Shown here: positions 14,922 to 21,904 of the stretch, piece after piece
Layout: every line of letters starts with the position of its first letter
Position numbering within the stretch: the first letter of the stretch is position 1
Source of the DNA: UBA10001 sp964349095
GTDB lineage: Bacteria > Patescibacteriota > Patescibacteriia > Veblenbacterales > UBA10138
Assembly: GCA_964349095.1 (NCBI GenBank)
Contig: CAYGFD010000007.1
Location: forward strand, 1 to 22,068
Reading direction: 5' to 3'
DNA length: 22,068 nucleotides
Position numbers and translations under genes: made by a program
The notes under the pieces: model-generated
Seen by the model: the letters and a program-made list of their open reading frames with translations, nothing else
Databases searched by the model: none
Told to the model about the DNA's origin: nothing

Positions 14922-16043
14922 ATGCGCATCAGTTTGCGTCAGGTGTGGCAGGGCTATGATGGGGTATTAACTACAGTTACCCTCATGTTGTTATTTATAG
15001 GATTGGCTTCGCATTATGTAAGCTCTCTGAATAATCAAGGTGATATTGTTGATTCGCTTTTTTTTAGACAAGCTATTGCAGCCAGTATTGGTTTAATAAT
15101 GATGTTTTTTTTGGGGTCGGTAAATTTTAATTTTTATCGATCATGGTCAAAATGGCTATATGCAGCCATGGTAATTATTTTACTGGCGGTTTTATTGTTG
15201 GGGCAAGAGCTGAGGGGAACAAAAGGTTGGTTCGTAATGGGTGGTTTAAGTTTTCAACCGGTTGAGGTGGCGAGAATTTTGTTTTTATTGGCACTCGCTG
15301 CTTATATGGCATACATTGGACCGCCACTCACTGCTCGCAAGACCATTTTTAACGGTTTAATACTGTTACCACCATTGGCTTTAGTTTTATTACAGCCAGA
15401 CTTTGGCGCCGCTTTGTTGTTTGTAGTGAGTTTTCTTTCTCTGCTGGCGGCCGTTCCAAAAAAATGGTCTTGGTGGCTAGGGGTGGGTTTGGTGGCGGTG
15501 CTGACATTGACGGTGGGTTGGTATAATTTAGAGACATACCAGAAAGATCGCATTCAGGTTTTTTTAAACCCTCAACTAGATCCACTAAATCGGGGCTACA
15601 ATGTTACACAATCAATCATTGCGGTTGGTTCTGGGCAATGGACTGGTCGGGGACTGGGACTTGGCACACAAAGTCGCTTGGATTTTTTACCAGAACAACA
15701 AACGGATTTTATATTTGCCAGTATTGCTGAGGAGCTAGGTTTTTTTGGGACTTCACTAGTGCTTGGGTTATTTGTAGTATTTTTTTATAGATTAATATAT
15801 ATAATGAAACGCGTTCGGGATAGCTACGCCTTTTTGGTTGCCACTGGTCTCGCTAGTATATTTTTCACGCAAGTGGTTTTAAATATAGGGATGAATCTTG
15901 GGATAGCGCCGGTTATTGGTTTGCCACTACCATTTTTGAGCGCAGGCGGGTCATCATTAATCGCTAGTTTAATATCGGTGGGACTTATTCAAAACCTTGC
16001 TAGAAACTATTTGAAGCAGGCGCCAATCGATGAAATGGTCTAA
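14922..16043 (+). CDS. FtsW/RodA/SpoVE-family peptidoglycan polymerase
   Basis: SEDS-family glycosyltransferases polymerise lipid II into glycan strands in elongation (RodA) or division (FtsW). The 373-residue protein has about ten membrane helices. Family marks are GTKGWFVMGGLSFQPVEVARI, LLQPDFGAALLF, then NPQLDPLNRGYNVTQS, GSGQWTGRGLGLGTQSRLDFLPE, QTDFIFASIAEELG and the C-terminal LPFLSAGGSSLIASL. The putative catalytic Asp is that of the GTQSRLDFLPEQQTDF region or the PDFG Asp; I cannot assign it by eye. RodA versus FtsW is not decidable from the window: no penicillin-binding protein or mur gene is adjacent. It starts eight bases after the upstream membrane protein with no Shine-Dalgarno. 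Confidence 0.93.
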   Translation: MRISLRQVWQGYDGVLTTVTLMLLFIGLASHYVSSLNNQGDIVDSLFFRQAIAASIGLIMMFFLGSVNFNFYRSWSKWLYAAMVIILLAVLLLGQELRGTKGWFVMGGLSFQPVEVARILFLLALAAYMAYIGPPLTARKTIFNGLILLPPLALVLLQPDFGAALLFVVSFLSLLAAVPKKWSWWLGVGLVAVLTLTVGWYNLETYQKDRIQVFLNPQLDPLNRGYNVTQSIIAVGSGQWTGRGLGLGTQSRLDFLPEQQTDFIFASIAEELGFFGTSLVLGLFVVFFYRLIYIMKRVRDSYAFLVATGLASIFFTQVVLNIGMNLGIAPVIGLPLPFLSAGGSSLIASLISVGLIQNLARNYLKQAPIDEMV

Positions 16044-16047
16044 ATTC

Positions 16048-16077
16048 TTGACAATATTGCAAAAAAAATGTTAAACT
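16048..16077 (+). promoter_or_regulatory. Promoter of the zinc-ribbon gene and rplY
   Basis: A perfect TTGACA (16048-16053), 18-base spacer and extended -10 TGtTAAACT (16069-16077). The predicted start near 16084 lies past the GTG at 16078 and about three bases before the ATG at 16087, so it decides the start codon and implies a nearly leaderless mRNA. Confidence 0.75.
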
Positions 16078-16086
16078 GTGAAAACT

Positions 16087-16407
16087 ATGAGAGCTGAACG
16101 AAGACAACAATTTGGCTCCACACCTGATGGTATAAAAAAGCTCATTTCCTATTGTCCGCTTTGCGAAAAGTCCTATAATCCTTTCAAAGCTAGGATACTT
16201 GATGAGAAAGATGGAGCACATTTAGTACACATTCAGTGTAGTGAGTGCGGAAGTTCAATTGTGGCTCTTATTATGATGTCTAGTTTAGGTATATCATCTG
16301 TTGGATTGATAACCGATTTAACTGGTGAAGACGTAATTAAATTTAAAGATACTAACCGATTAACTGCGAACGAGGTGCTGGAGGTGCACCAAATTCTGTT
16401 TACATAA
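16087..16407 (+). CDS. Zinc-ribbon hypothetical protein
   Basis: A 106-residue protein with two CxxC pairs, C23/C26 (CPLC) and C51/C54 (CSEC), 24 residues apart, typical of a zinc ribbon. A hydrophobic, Ser/Gly-rich segment (IVALIMMSSLGISSVGLI) follows and then an acidic helical tail. The ATG is chosen over the GTG at 16078 because the promoter would start transcription downstream of the GTG. It lies five bases before rplY and shares its transcript, which may point to a ribosome- or translation-related role; this is inference. I do not recognise a named family. Confidence 0.75.
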   Translation: MRAERRQQFGSTPDGIKKLISYCPLCEKSYNPFKARILDEKDGAHLVHIQCSECGSSIVALIMMSSLGISSVGLITDLTGEDVIKFKDTNRLTANEVLEVHQILFT

Positions 16408-16412
16408 AATAT

Positions 16413-17087
16413 ATGAACGAACTAATAGTAAAACCACGCACCACTACTGGAAAAATGGTGAGAGGTTTGAGACAACAAGGTAAGATTCCGGCTGTTATTT
16501 ATGGTCACGGAATCAAAAATCAGCCCGTTGAGGTTGAGTATTTGAATTTTGATAAAGTTTATAGAGCTGCTGGCGGATCAAGTCTAGTAGACTTGAAGGT
16601 GGGTGAGGGTCAGTCAGTAAAAGTTATTATTCAAGCCGTACAAAGGAATGCTGTTTCTGGTGATTTTGAGCACGTTGATTTCCATCAAGTAAGAATGGAC
16701 GAGAAAATAACCGCCGAAGTGCCGATCGTATTCGTAGGTGAGGCTAAAGCTGTTAAGGAGCTCGGTGGGGTTTTGGTAAAGAACTTGAATCAGATTAAGA
16801 TTGAATGTTTACCACAAGATCTACAACACGAAGTCGCGGTTGATATTAGCGCTTTAGATAGTTTTGATAAGTCGATTCAGATAAAGGATCTAGTTTTACC
16901 AAAATCATGGCATGTGTTAGGTGCGGCTGATGAGGTTATAGTGGCTGTTGAACCTCCTCGATCAGAGGCTGAACTTGAAGCGTTGAAAGGCGAGGTTGTT
17001 GAGGATGTTGAGAAGGTTGAGGGTGTAAAGAAAGAAGAACCGGTTGCGGGTGATGATAAAGCAGATAAGAAAGAGGAGTCTAAGTAA
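16413..17087 (+). CDS. rplY: Ribosomal protein L25 (Ctc/TL5 type)
   Basis: L25 binds 5S rRNA in the large subunit. The 224-residue protein has the N-terminal 5S-binding domain (residues 1-90: RTTTGKMVRGLRQQGKIPAVIYG, VIIQAVQRNAVSGDFEHVDF). It also has the extra C-terminal domain of the long Ctc/TL5 form (about 93-180, ITAEVPIVFVGEAKAVKELGG to DEVIVAVEPPR). A low-complexity Glu/Lys/Val tail occupies residues 185-224. It is five bases downstream of the zinc-ribbon gene with no Shine-Dalgarno and is followed by a strong terminator. Identity is secure; the acidic tail is variable in the family. Confidence 0.95.
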   Translation: MNELIVKPRTTTGKMVRGLRQQGKIPAVIYGHGIKNQPVEVEYLNFDKVYRAAGGSSLVDLKVGEGQSVKVIIQAVQRNAVSGDFEHVDFHQVRMDEKITAEVPIVFVGEAKAVKELGGVLVKNLNQIKIECLPQDLQHEVAVDISALDSFDKSIQIKDLVLPKSWHVLGAADEVIVAVEPPRSEAELEALKGEVVEDVEKVEGVKKEEPVAGDDKADKKEESK

Positions 17088-17106
17088 CGTTATTGTTTAT
17101 ATTTAA

Positions 17107-17137
17107 AACCCGGCTGATGATGGCCGGGTTTTTTATT
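17107..17137. terminator. Rho-independent terminator, probably bidirectional
   Basis: Perfect 8-bp stem AACCCGGC/GCCGGGTT (17107-17114 with 17123-17130), eight-base loop, then TTTTATTTG on the plus strand; the stem's final TT adds to a six-T run. On the minus strand the hairpin is followed by TTTTAAATAT. It closes rplY and can also end the convergent 17163 gene. Confidence 0.92.
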
Positions 17138-17162
17138 TGTTTGTTATCATTGGCGTCTCCGG

Positions 17163-17390
17163 TTAGTTTTGGTGAATAGTGTCAACTTTCCATGGGTGCT
17201 CTTCATCGACAGTGATTGTTTCTAGGTTGGTGATTAAAGTGATCGGGAATAAATTATGGCCCTTTGACACTGTTATTTCTTTTACAGTGACACCTGCTAA
17301 AACAATAGAATCAAGTGACAGGGTGATTCTGCAACCTTTGATGAGCCGAATTTGTTCGCGCCAATGTTTTTTTAAATCAAAAGTTTCCAT
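17163..17390 (-). CDS. Small hypothetical protein, 75 aa
   Basis: I do not recognise this protein. It begins METFDLKKHWREQ, and the remainder looks like alternating beta strands (CRITLSLDSIVLAGVTVKEI, LFPITLITNLETITVDEEHPW), suggesting a small beta-barrel or sandwich. Support for it being real: an ATG with Shine-Dalgarno CGGAG (17401-17397) at normal spacing, a candidate promoter (TTGTCA at 17434-17429, TATAAA at 17413-17408, 15-base spacer) and a terminator after the stop. It is the last gene of the minus-strand group downstream of prmC. An open frame on the opposite strand overlaps it but has none of these signals. Confidence 0.6.
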   Translation of the reverse strand: METFDLKKHWREQIRLIKGCRITLSLDSIVLAGVTVKEITVSKGHNLFPITLITNLETITVDEEHPWKVDTIHQN

Positions 17391-17457
17391 GGTTTGCTCC
17401 GTGGTTATTTATAAGAACGCTTTTATTTTGACAAATTCTACTTTAAATCTAGTATTG

Positions 17458-18279
17458 TTATTGGCGGTTGTCAATCAGGATAAATCTTTCTTTACCAGAA
17501 GCATCTGAGATTATTTTTATATTGTCTAGTGGAAAGATTGTCGCAAAATCTTTTATCCATTGGTGAATTAAAACAGGTGACGATTCTATAATAATTAATT
17601 CAGGTTTTCTCATTTCCACCAATTGTTTGCAAAGACGTGGTATCATCTGATCTTTTTCAAGTAAAGCTATATTAGGTTCACGCTTAATACTTTTTTCTGA
17701 CGCCATTTCTTCGCTAGTTACATAAGGCAGGTTGGCTACAACGACATCATTTTTTTCTGTAAGCCAAGGTTCAAGCAAATCTCCTCTTCGAAAAACAATA
17801 TGTGTATTTAGTAATTGAGAATTTTTTTTTGCTACACTAAGGGCGCGAGAGGAAATGTCGCTAGCATAAACAGATGCTTTCGGAAGTTCTAGGGCAAGAG
17901 TTATAGCTAGGCAACCAGAACCGGTTCCTAAATCAAGGATTTTTATTATTGAATCTTTGGGGTAATAATTTTTAACAATATCTATGATTTGTTCTGATTC
18001 GGGTCTAGGTATTAAAGTGTTTTTGTTTACAATAAAATCTCGACCATAAAATTCTTTAAGGCCGGTGATATAAGACACCGGGAAGTCCCTTTGTCTTTTT
18101 TTTATAGCTAAATAAAAGCGGATGATATTAAGTAAGCTCAGTTTTTTTTCTGGATGAGTGAGTATATCTTCCTTAGAGGTATTTATTATAAATGCCAGAA
18201 TTACCTCTGCATCAAGTGTTGGGGAGGGTGAATGTGCTAGTCTTTTATGTGCCCAATTAAGCGCCTGCTTAATTATCAT
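17458..18279 (-). CDS. prmC: Peptide chain release factor N5-glutamine methyltransferase
   Basis: PrmC methylates the glutamine of the GGQ motif in release factors, here the RF1 encoded just upstream. The 273-residue protein has an N-terminal helical domain, PRPESE (91-96), the SAM-binding DLGTGSG (116-122) with ALELP, and acidic DIS (141-143). The catalytic tetrapeptide is NLPY (183-186) instead of the usual NPPY, within VVANLPYVTSEEM. The start overlaps the prfA 3' end by 11 bases, a tight coupling often seen for this pair. A change from Pro to Leu in the motif is the only oddity; the fold and context make the assignment firm. Confidence 0.93.
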   Translation of the reverse strand: MIIKQALNWAHKRLAHSPSPTLDAEVILAFIINTSKEDILTHPEKKLSLLNIIRFYLAIKKRQRDFPVSYITGLKEFYGRDFIVNKNTLIPRPESEQIIDIVKNYYPKDSIIKILDLGTGSGCLAITLALELPKASVYASDISSRALSVAKKNSQLLNTHIVFRRGDLLEPWLTEKNDVVVANLPYVTSEEMASEKSIKREPNIALLEKDQMIPRLCKQLVEMRKPELIIIESSPVLIHQWIKDFATIFPLDNIKIISDASGKERFILIDNRQ

Positions 18280-19324
18280 TGAGTTCTTTCCTCAATACCT
18301 CAAAAATTGGGTCTAGGTCGCCATCTAAAATATGAGGCAAACCATGCCAATTATTTTTAACGCGGTGGTCGGTGAGTCTGTCTTGAGGAAAGTTATAAGT
18401 GCGTATTTTTTCTGAACGGTCTCCCGAACCTATTTGTGAGTTGCGTGCGCTGTCACGTTCCTGTCGTTTTCTTGTCTCTTCCAGCGCCAGCAGCCTAGAT
18501 CGTAAAACTTGCATAGCCTTTTCCTTATTCTGTTTTTGTGAACGTTCGTCTTGGCAAATAACTGTTAAGCCAGTCGCTTTATGTACAATTCTTATAGCTG
18601 AGTAAGTGGTGTTGACGCTTTGTCCGCCATGACCTGAAGACGTGGTTGCCTCAATTACAATATCCTCTGGCTTGATTGTTAAATCAATTTCCTCTGCTTC
18701 CGGTAATACCGCCACTGTGGCAGTTGATGTATGAACACGACCACTTTTTTCCGTTTCTGGAATTCTTTGTACGCGGTGAACACCGCTTTCCCATTTTAGT
18801 CTGGAATAAACCATCTTTCCTTTAATGGAAAATATAACCTCTTTAAGTCCGCCAGTTTCGCTTTTGTTAGCGCTAATCAATCCAGTTTGCCAGCCCTGTT
18901 TTTCAGCGTATCGTGAATACATACGAAAAAGTTCTGCCGCAAAAAGTGCGGCTTCATCACCGCCGGTACCCGCCCTTATTTCGATAATAATATTTTTTCT
19001 GTCGAGTGGATCAGGCGGGTTGAGGTATTCCGTAATAGTTTTTCCGTGTTCACTGATCTGGTTTTTTAGACTAATTAGTTCATCAGAAATCAATTCTTTT
19101 AGGGTAGCATCCTTTTCGGTTTTGGATTGTTCTTCCAAAGCTAAATGTTCAGCCGATAATTTTAAATAATTTTCATAGTGCGATAAAACATCGGTTAGTT
19201 CGTGATAGTCCCGACTCACCCGAGACATATTTTCACGATCCTGAATAACCGCTGGATCCTGTAAGCTTTTTTCGAGCTCACTATGTTTGATTTTTAGGTC
19301 GTTTATTTGTTTGTCTGTAAACAT
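18269..19324 (-). CDS. prfA: Peptide chain release factor 1
   Basis: RF1 ends translation at UAA and UAG. In the 351-residue protein the stop-recognition tripeptide PxT is PET (189-191, in QRIPETEKSGRVHTST) and the GGQ that triggers peptide release is at 233-235 (SSGHGGQSVNTT). An RF2-type SPF motif is absent. The ATG at 19324 follows a hairpin-T-run after rpmE, and no Shine-Dalgarno is visible. It is followed with an 11-base overlap by prmC, whose product should methylate Gln235. Full length and typical. Confidence 0.96.
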   Translation of the reverse strand: MFTDKQINDLKIKHSELEKSLQDPAVIQDRENMSRVSRDYHELTDVLSHYENYLKLSAEHLALEEQSKTEKDATLKELISDELISLKNQISEHGKTITEYLNPPDPLDRKNIIIEIRAGTGGDEAALFAAELFRMYSRYAEKQGWQTGLISANKSETGGLKEVIFSIKGKMVYSRLKWESGVHRVQRIPETEKSGRVHTSTATVAVLPEAEEIDLTIKPEDIVIEATTSSGHGGQSVNTTYSAIRIVHKATGLTVICQDERSQKQNKEKAMQVLRSRLLALEETRKRQERDSARNSQIGSGDRSEKIRTYNFPQDRLTDHRVKNNWHGLPHILDGDLDPIFEVLRKELNDN

Positions 19325-19334
19325 AAGGCAAATA

Positions 19335-19359
19335 AAAAAAGCCCCCTCAGGGCTTTTTT
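19335..19359. terminator. Bidirectional hairpin between rpmE and prfA
   Basis: AAAAAAGCCC (19335-19344) pairs with GGGCTTTTTT (19350-19359) around a five-base loop. On the minus strand the hairpin is followed by a seven-T run, so it can end rpmE transcripts or act as an attenuator that lets partial read-through into prfA-prmC. Confidence 0.8.
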
Positions 19360-19366
19360 AAAGTAG

Positions 19367-19612
19367 TTACTTAGCTGACTTTTTGGAAACTTTCTTGGCC
19401 GCTAAATCAGTTTTTTTAGCCTGGCGTTTATTAAATTTCTCTACTCTTCCAGCTGCGTCTAAAATCTTGTCTTTGCCAGTGTAAAATGGGTGGCAAGCTG
19501 AGCAAATTTCTACGCGTAACTCTTTACTGGTTGACCCAGTAGTAAAAGTATTGCCGCAAGCACAGATAACTTTGGCATCAGAAATGTAATCAGGATGTAT
19601 TTCTTTTTTCAT
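19367..19612 (-). CDS. rpmE: Ribosomal protein L31
   Basis: L31 is a small protein of the large subunit that bridges to the small subunit. The visible start MKKEIHPDY at 19612 is the canonical N-terminus; an upstream in-frame start at 19657 would overlap the promoter and is rejected. The product is 81 residues, with CACGN (C17/C19 in my count) and CSACHPFYTGK giving the four-Cys zinc-binding type of L31. The tail is basic and Lys/Ala-rich (RQAKKTDLAAKKVSKKS), a little longer than usual. A TTGTCA-17-TGaTACACT promoter precedes it, with a leader near nine bases and no Shine-Dalgarno. Confidence 0.95.
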   Translation of the reverse strand: MKKEIHPDYISDAKVICACGNTFTTGSTSKELRVEICSACHPFYTGKDKILDAAGRVEKFNKRQAKKTDLAAKKVSKKSAK

Positions 19613-19628
19613 AAATTTAAGCGAATTT

Positions 19629-19657
19629 AGTGTATCATTATTTCTTTTCTTTGACAA
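19629..19657 (-). promoter_or_regulatory. rpmE promoter
   Basis: On the minus strand TTGTCA (19657-19652), a 17-base spacer and TACACT (19634-19629) with an extended TGa just before it. The expected start leaves a leader of about nine bases before the rpmE ATG. Confidence 0.65.
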
Positions 19658-19702
19658 GGGCTATGGGTTTTACCTAATTTTTAGCGATAAAACTGATAAT
19701 AC

Positions 19703-19731
19703 TTGTCAATTTTTCTTAAATGTTTTATACT
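19703..19731 (+). promoter_or_regulatory. Promoter of rpsB-tsf-pyrH
   Basis: TTGTCA (19703-19708) and TATACT (19726-19731) are separated by 17 bases, each one mismatch from consensus. Transcription would start near 19738, leaving a leader of about 110 bases before rpsB, by far the longest fully visible leader in the window. Confidence 0.75.
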
Positions 19732-19737
19732 GTTTTC

Positions 19738-19846
19738 TACTAATCACACATACAATTCTAGTTGCCTCCTTGTCTCCCTACGGGGGATTATAAGCAATAT
19801 TAATAGGGTTGTAGAGGTCTGCTTCGGCAGAAAGAAAGGAAAAAAT
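19738..19846 (+). promoter_or_regulatory. Structured rpsB leader, possible S2 autoregulatory element
   Basis: The leader can form two hairpins. The first has CTCCC (19774-19778) with GGGGG (19782-19786) inside a TTGC/GCAA outer stem (19762-19765 with 19794-19797). The second is TCTGC-TTCG-GCAGA (19818-19831), a UUCG-capped hairpin four bases before the Shine-Dalgarno AAAGGA (19835-19840). rpsB leaders of other bacteria bind S2 for feedback control, so the same role is plausible here; no sequence match to a known S2 element is claimed. Confidence 0.45.
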
Positions 19847-20542
19847 ATGGTTAATATACCTAAATTAGAGGAGTTGCTTCAGGCCGGTGTTCATTTTGGA
19901 CACCAGACTTCGCGTTGGCATCCGAAGATGAGAGATAATATCTTGACTTCACGTCAGGGTATCCACATCATTGATTTGGAGAAAACCCAAAGTCGTTTAC
20001 AGGAAGCGGCTAATTTTATTGAAACTGTCGTCAGTGAAGGCGGCTTGGTTTTATTTGTTAGTTTGAAGCCACAGGCAAATGAAATAGTAAAAGCGATAGC
20101 GGTTGAGCATGGTATGCCTTATATGACCGGGCGCTGGCTAGGTGGAGTTTTCACTAATTATCAAATAATTTCCAAATTGTTGAAAAAGTTGGAAAAGATG
20201 GAAAAAGAAAAAAATGCCGGAGAATGGGAAGGTAAGTATTCCAAGAAAGAGCGATTGGATCTAGAAAAAGAGTTAGCCGACCTTTATGATTTAGTCGGTG
20301 GTATTCGCGGTTTAGACAAAGTGCCTAAGGCCGTATTTTTAGTCGGTCTACGCGAAGGTAAGAATGCAGTACATGAATCAAAGAAATCACACGTTCCGGT
20401 AGTGGCTATCGCTGACACTAATACCAATCCTCAACAAGTAGAGTATCCAATACCAGCCAATGATGACGCTATCAAGTCTATTAAATTAGTCACCAGCGTA
20501 ATCAGTGAGGCGGTAAAGGAAGGTTTAAAAACTAAAAAATAA
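19847..20542 (+). CDS. rpsB: Ribosomal protein S2
   Basis: S2 is a late-assembling small-subunit protein. The 231-residue product starts MVNIPKLEELLQAGVHFGHQ, then RWHPKMRDNILTSRQGIHIIDLEKT, GRWLGGVFTNYQII, a coiled-coil insert (about residues 105-145) and the C-terminal PVVAIADTNTNPQQVEYPIPANDDAIKSI block. The ATG at 19847 is supported by AAAGGA six bases upstream; a far upstream TTG at 19703 lies in the promoter and is rejected. It is first in the conserved rpsB-tsf-pyrH order. It is one of the few core genes here with a clear Shine-Dalgarno and a long leader. Confidence 0.97.
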   Translation: MVNIPKLEELLQAGVHFGHQTSRWHPKMRDNILTSRQGIHIIDLEKTQSRLQEAANFIETVVSEGGLVLFVSLKPQANEIVKAIAVEHGMPYMTGRWLGGVFTNYQIISKLLKKLEKMEKEKNAGEWEGKYSKKERLDLEKELADLYDLVGGIRGLDKVPKAVFLVGLREGKNAVHESKKSHVPVVAIADTNTNPQQVEYPIPANDDAIKSIKLVTSVISEAVKEGLKTKK

Positions 20543-20548
20543 AAAAAT

Positions 20549-21160
20549 ATGGTTACACCTCAAGAAATTGCAAAACTCAGAGAAGCTACTGGCGCTGGTA
20601 TGATGGACGCTAAAAAAGCGTTAGTGGAGGCTGGTGGTGATTTTGATAAAGCTGTTAAAGCGCTCCGAGAGCGGGGTTTAAAAGTGGCACAGAGTAAAAG
20701 TGCTCGTGCTACCTCTCAGGGTTTAGTTGAAGCTTATATTCACGCCGGTGGAACCGTTGGTTCAATGGTTGAGATTTCCTGTGAGACTGACTTTGTAGCG
20801 AGAACTGACAAATTTAAGGAGTTAGCCCACGATATTGCCATGCAAGCGGCCGCCACTAGTCCAAAGTATTTATCACCAGCCGATGTTCCAGCAGAGGTTT
20901 TAGCTCAGGAAAAAGAAATTATTTTAAAGCAATTAGCCGAACAAGGTAAGACTGGAGAGATGGCGGAAAAAATTACTACTGGAAAATTGGAAAAGTTTTA
21001 TTCAGAAGTTTGTTTGTTAAAGCAACCTTTTATTAAAGACGATACTAAAACCATTGAACAGTTGGTTAACGACTGTATAGCAACTATTGGTGAAAATATA
21101 AAAGTTGCCAGGTTTGCAGTATTTAATTTATCTGGCGAGCCCCGCGTATGCGGAAGCTAA
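20549..21160 (+). CDS. tsf: Elongation factor Ts
   Basis: EF-Ts recharges EF-Tu by releasing GDP. The 203-residue protein is the short form (similar in length to that of Thermus). The N-terminal UBA-like domain has LREATGAGMMDAKKALVEAGGDFDKA; ARATSQGLVEAYIH and the contact motif ETDFVARTDKF follow. The ATG is six bases after the rpsB stop with an A-rich, Shine-Dalgarno-poor gap. The 3' end overlaps pyrH by 13 bases, giving coupled translation. The C-terminal helices FYSEVCLLKQPFIKDDTKTI are also typical. No anomaly. Confidence 0.96.
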   Translation: MVTPQEIAKLREATGAGMMDAKKALVEAGGDFDKAVKALRERGLKVAQSKSARATSQGLVEAYIHAGGTVGSMVEISCETDFVARTDKFKELAHDIAMQAAATSPKYLSPADVPAEVLAQEKEIILKQLAEQGKTGEMAEKITTGKLEKFYSEVCLLKQPFIKDDTKTIEQLVNDCIATIGENIKVARFAVFNLSGEPRVCGS

Positions 21161-21852
21161 AGTACCACAGAATACTATTAAAATTGTCAGGGGAATTACT
21201 TGGCCCTAAGGGTAGGGGAATTGATTCAAATAAACTTATTGAAGTGGCCACCATTATTCAGTCGGCCTATGATTTAGGTGCCGAAATAGCAATTGTTGTT
21301 GGTGGGGGTAATTGGTGGAGAAAGCGAGACAATAGTAAAAATATAAAAGAAGTTACATCTGATTATATTGGTATGCTTGGGACAGTGTTAAACGGTTTGG
21401 CACTGTGTGATATGTTAAATAAAAAGAAGGTAAAGACTGTAGTGCAGTCTTTTTTAGTATCTGTTCCTGGTGTTATGGCCTTCAATGCTAAAAAGGCAGT
21501 AAGTGAATTAAAAAATAAAAAGGTAGTGATTTTTGCTGCAGGTACCGGCAAACCTTTTGTTACAACCGATACAGCCTCAGCCCAACGCGCCCGTGATATA
21601 CAGGCTGACGTAATTTTTAAAGTGGGTGAAGTTGATGGCGTGTATACTGCTGATCCTGACAAAAATAAGAAAGCCAAAAAATTTAGGCAAATTACATTTA
21701 GGGAGGCAGAAAAAAGGGGATTAAAAATTTTTGATAGAAATGCCTACTCTATTTGTGCAAAAGCAGGTGTGCCAGTGATTGTTTTTAAATGGAGTAAAGC
21801 CAATCTTTTGAAAGCATTATCTGGGGAAAATCCTGGGACGATAATTTTATAA
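21148..21852 (+). CDS. pyrH: Uridylate kinase (UMP kinase)
   Basis: PyrH phosphorylates UMP to UDP, feeding RNA and all pyrimidine synthesis. It belongs to the amino-acid-kinase family rather than the P-loop kinases. The 234-residue protein shows LLKLSGELLG, VVGGGNWWRKRD, DYIGMLGTVLNGLAL, GTGKPFVTTDTASAQRA, VGEVDGVYTADP and the closing NPGTIIL. The start lies inside the tsf 3' end (13-base overlap). In many bacteria frr follows pyrH; here the next sequence is a weak terminator and a GC-rich structured segment instead, so frr is elsewhere or absent from the visible part. Confidence 0.96.
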   Translation: MRKLKYHRILLKLSGELLGPKGRGIDSNKLIEVATIIQSAYDLGAEIAIVVGGGNWWRKRDNSKNIKEVTSDYIGMLGTVLNGLALCDMLNKKKVKTVVQSFLVSVPGVMAFNAKKAVSELKNKKVVIFAAGTGKPFVTTDTASAQRARDIQADVIFKVGEVDGVYTADPDKNKKAKKFRQITFREAEKRGLKIFDRNAYSICAKAGVPVIVFKWSKANLLKALSGENPGTIIL

Positions 21853-21865
21853 TTTTTTATATAGC

Positions 21866-21890
21866 TTGTCATGATATTGACAATTTTTTT
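21866..21890 (+). terminator. Weak hairpin and T-run after pyrH
   Basis: TTGTCA (21866-21871) pairs with TGACAA (21878-21883) around a six-base loop, followed directly by a seven-T run. The stem has only two G-C pairs, so termination may be partial. The right arm also contains TTGACA, usable as a -35. Confidence 0.5.
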
Positions 21891-21904
21891 GTATTTGATA
21901 GCGT
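21877..21904 (+). promoter_or_regulatory. Candidate promoter of the downstream structured RNA
   Basis: Perfect TTGACA (21877-21882), a 16-base spacer and an extended -10-like TGa plus TAGCGT (21896-21904). The -10 matches only three of six bases, partly offset by the TG extension. A start near 21911 would coincide with the onset of GC-rich foldable sequence. Confidence 0.4.

Noticed and set aside
16078..16086. GTG start for the zinc-ribbon gene nine bases upstream of the ATG
   Set aside because: The TTGACA and extended -10 promoter would start transcription near 16084, downstream of the GTG, so the ATG at 16087 is the usable start.
17179..17508. Plus-strand frame of about 109 codons opposite the 75-aa gene and prmC end
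   Set aside because: It overlaps prmC's conserved C-terminus and lacks a Shine-Dalgarno, promoter and terminator, all of which the minus-strand gene has.
19703..19846. 48-residue N-terminal extension of S2 from a TTG
   Set aside because: It would begin in the promoter -35; the ATG at 19847 has a proper Shine-Dalgarno and the canonical S2 start.
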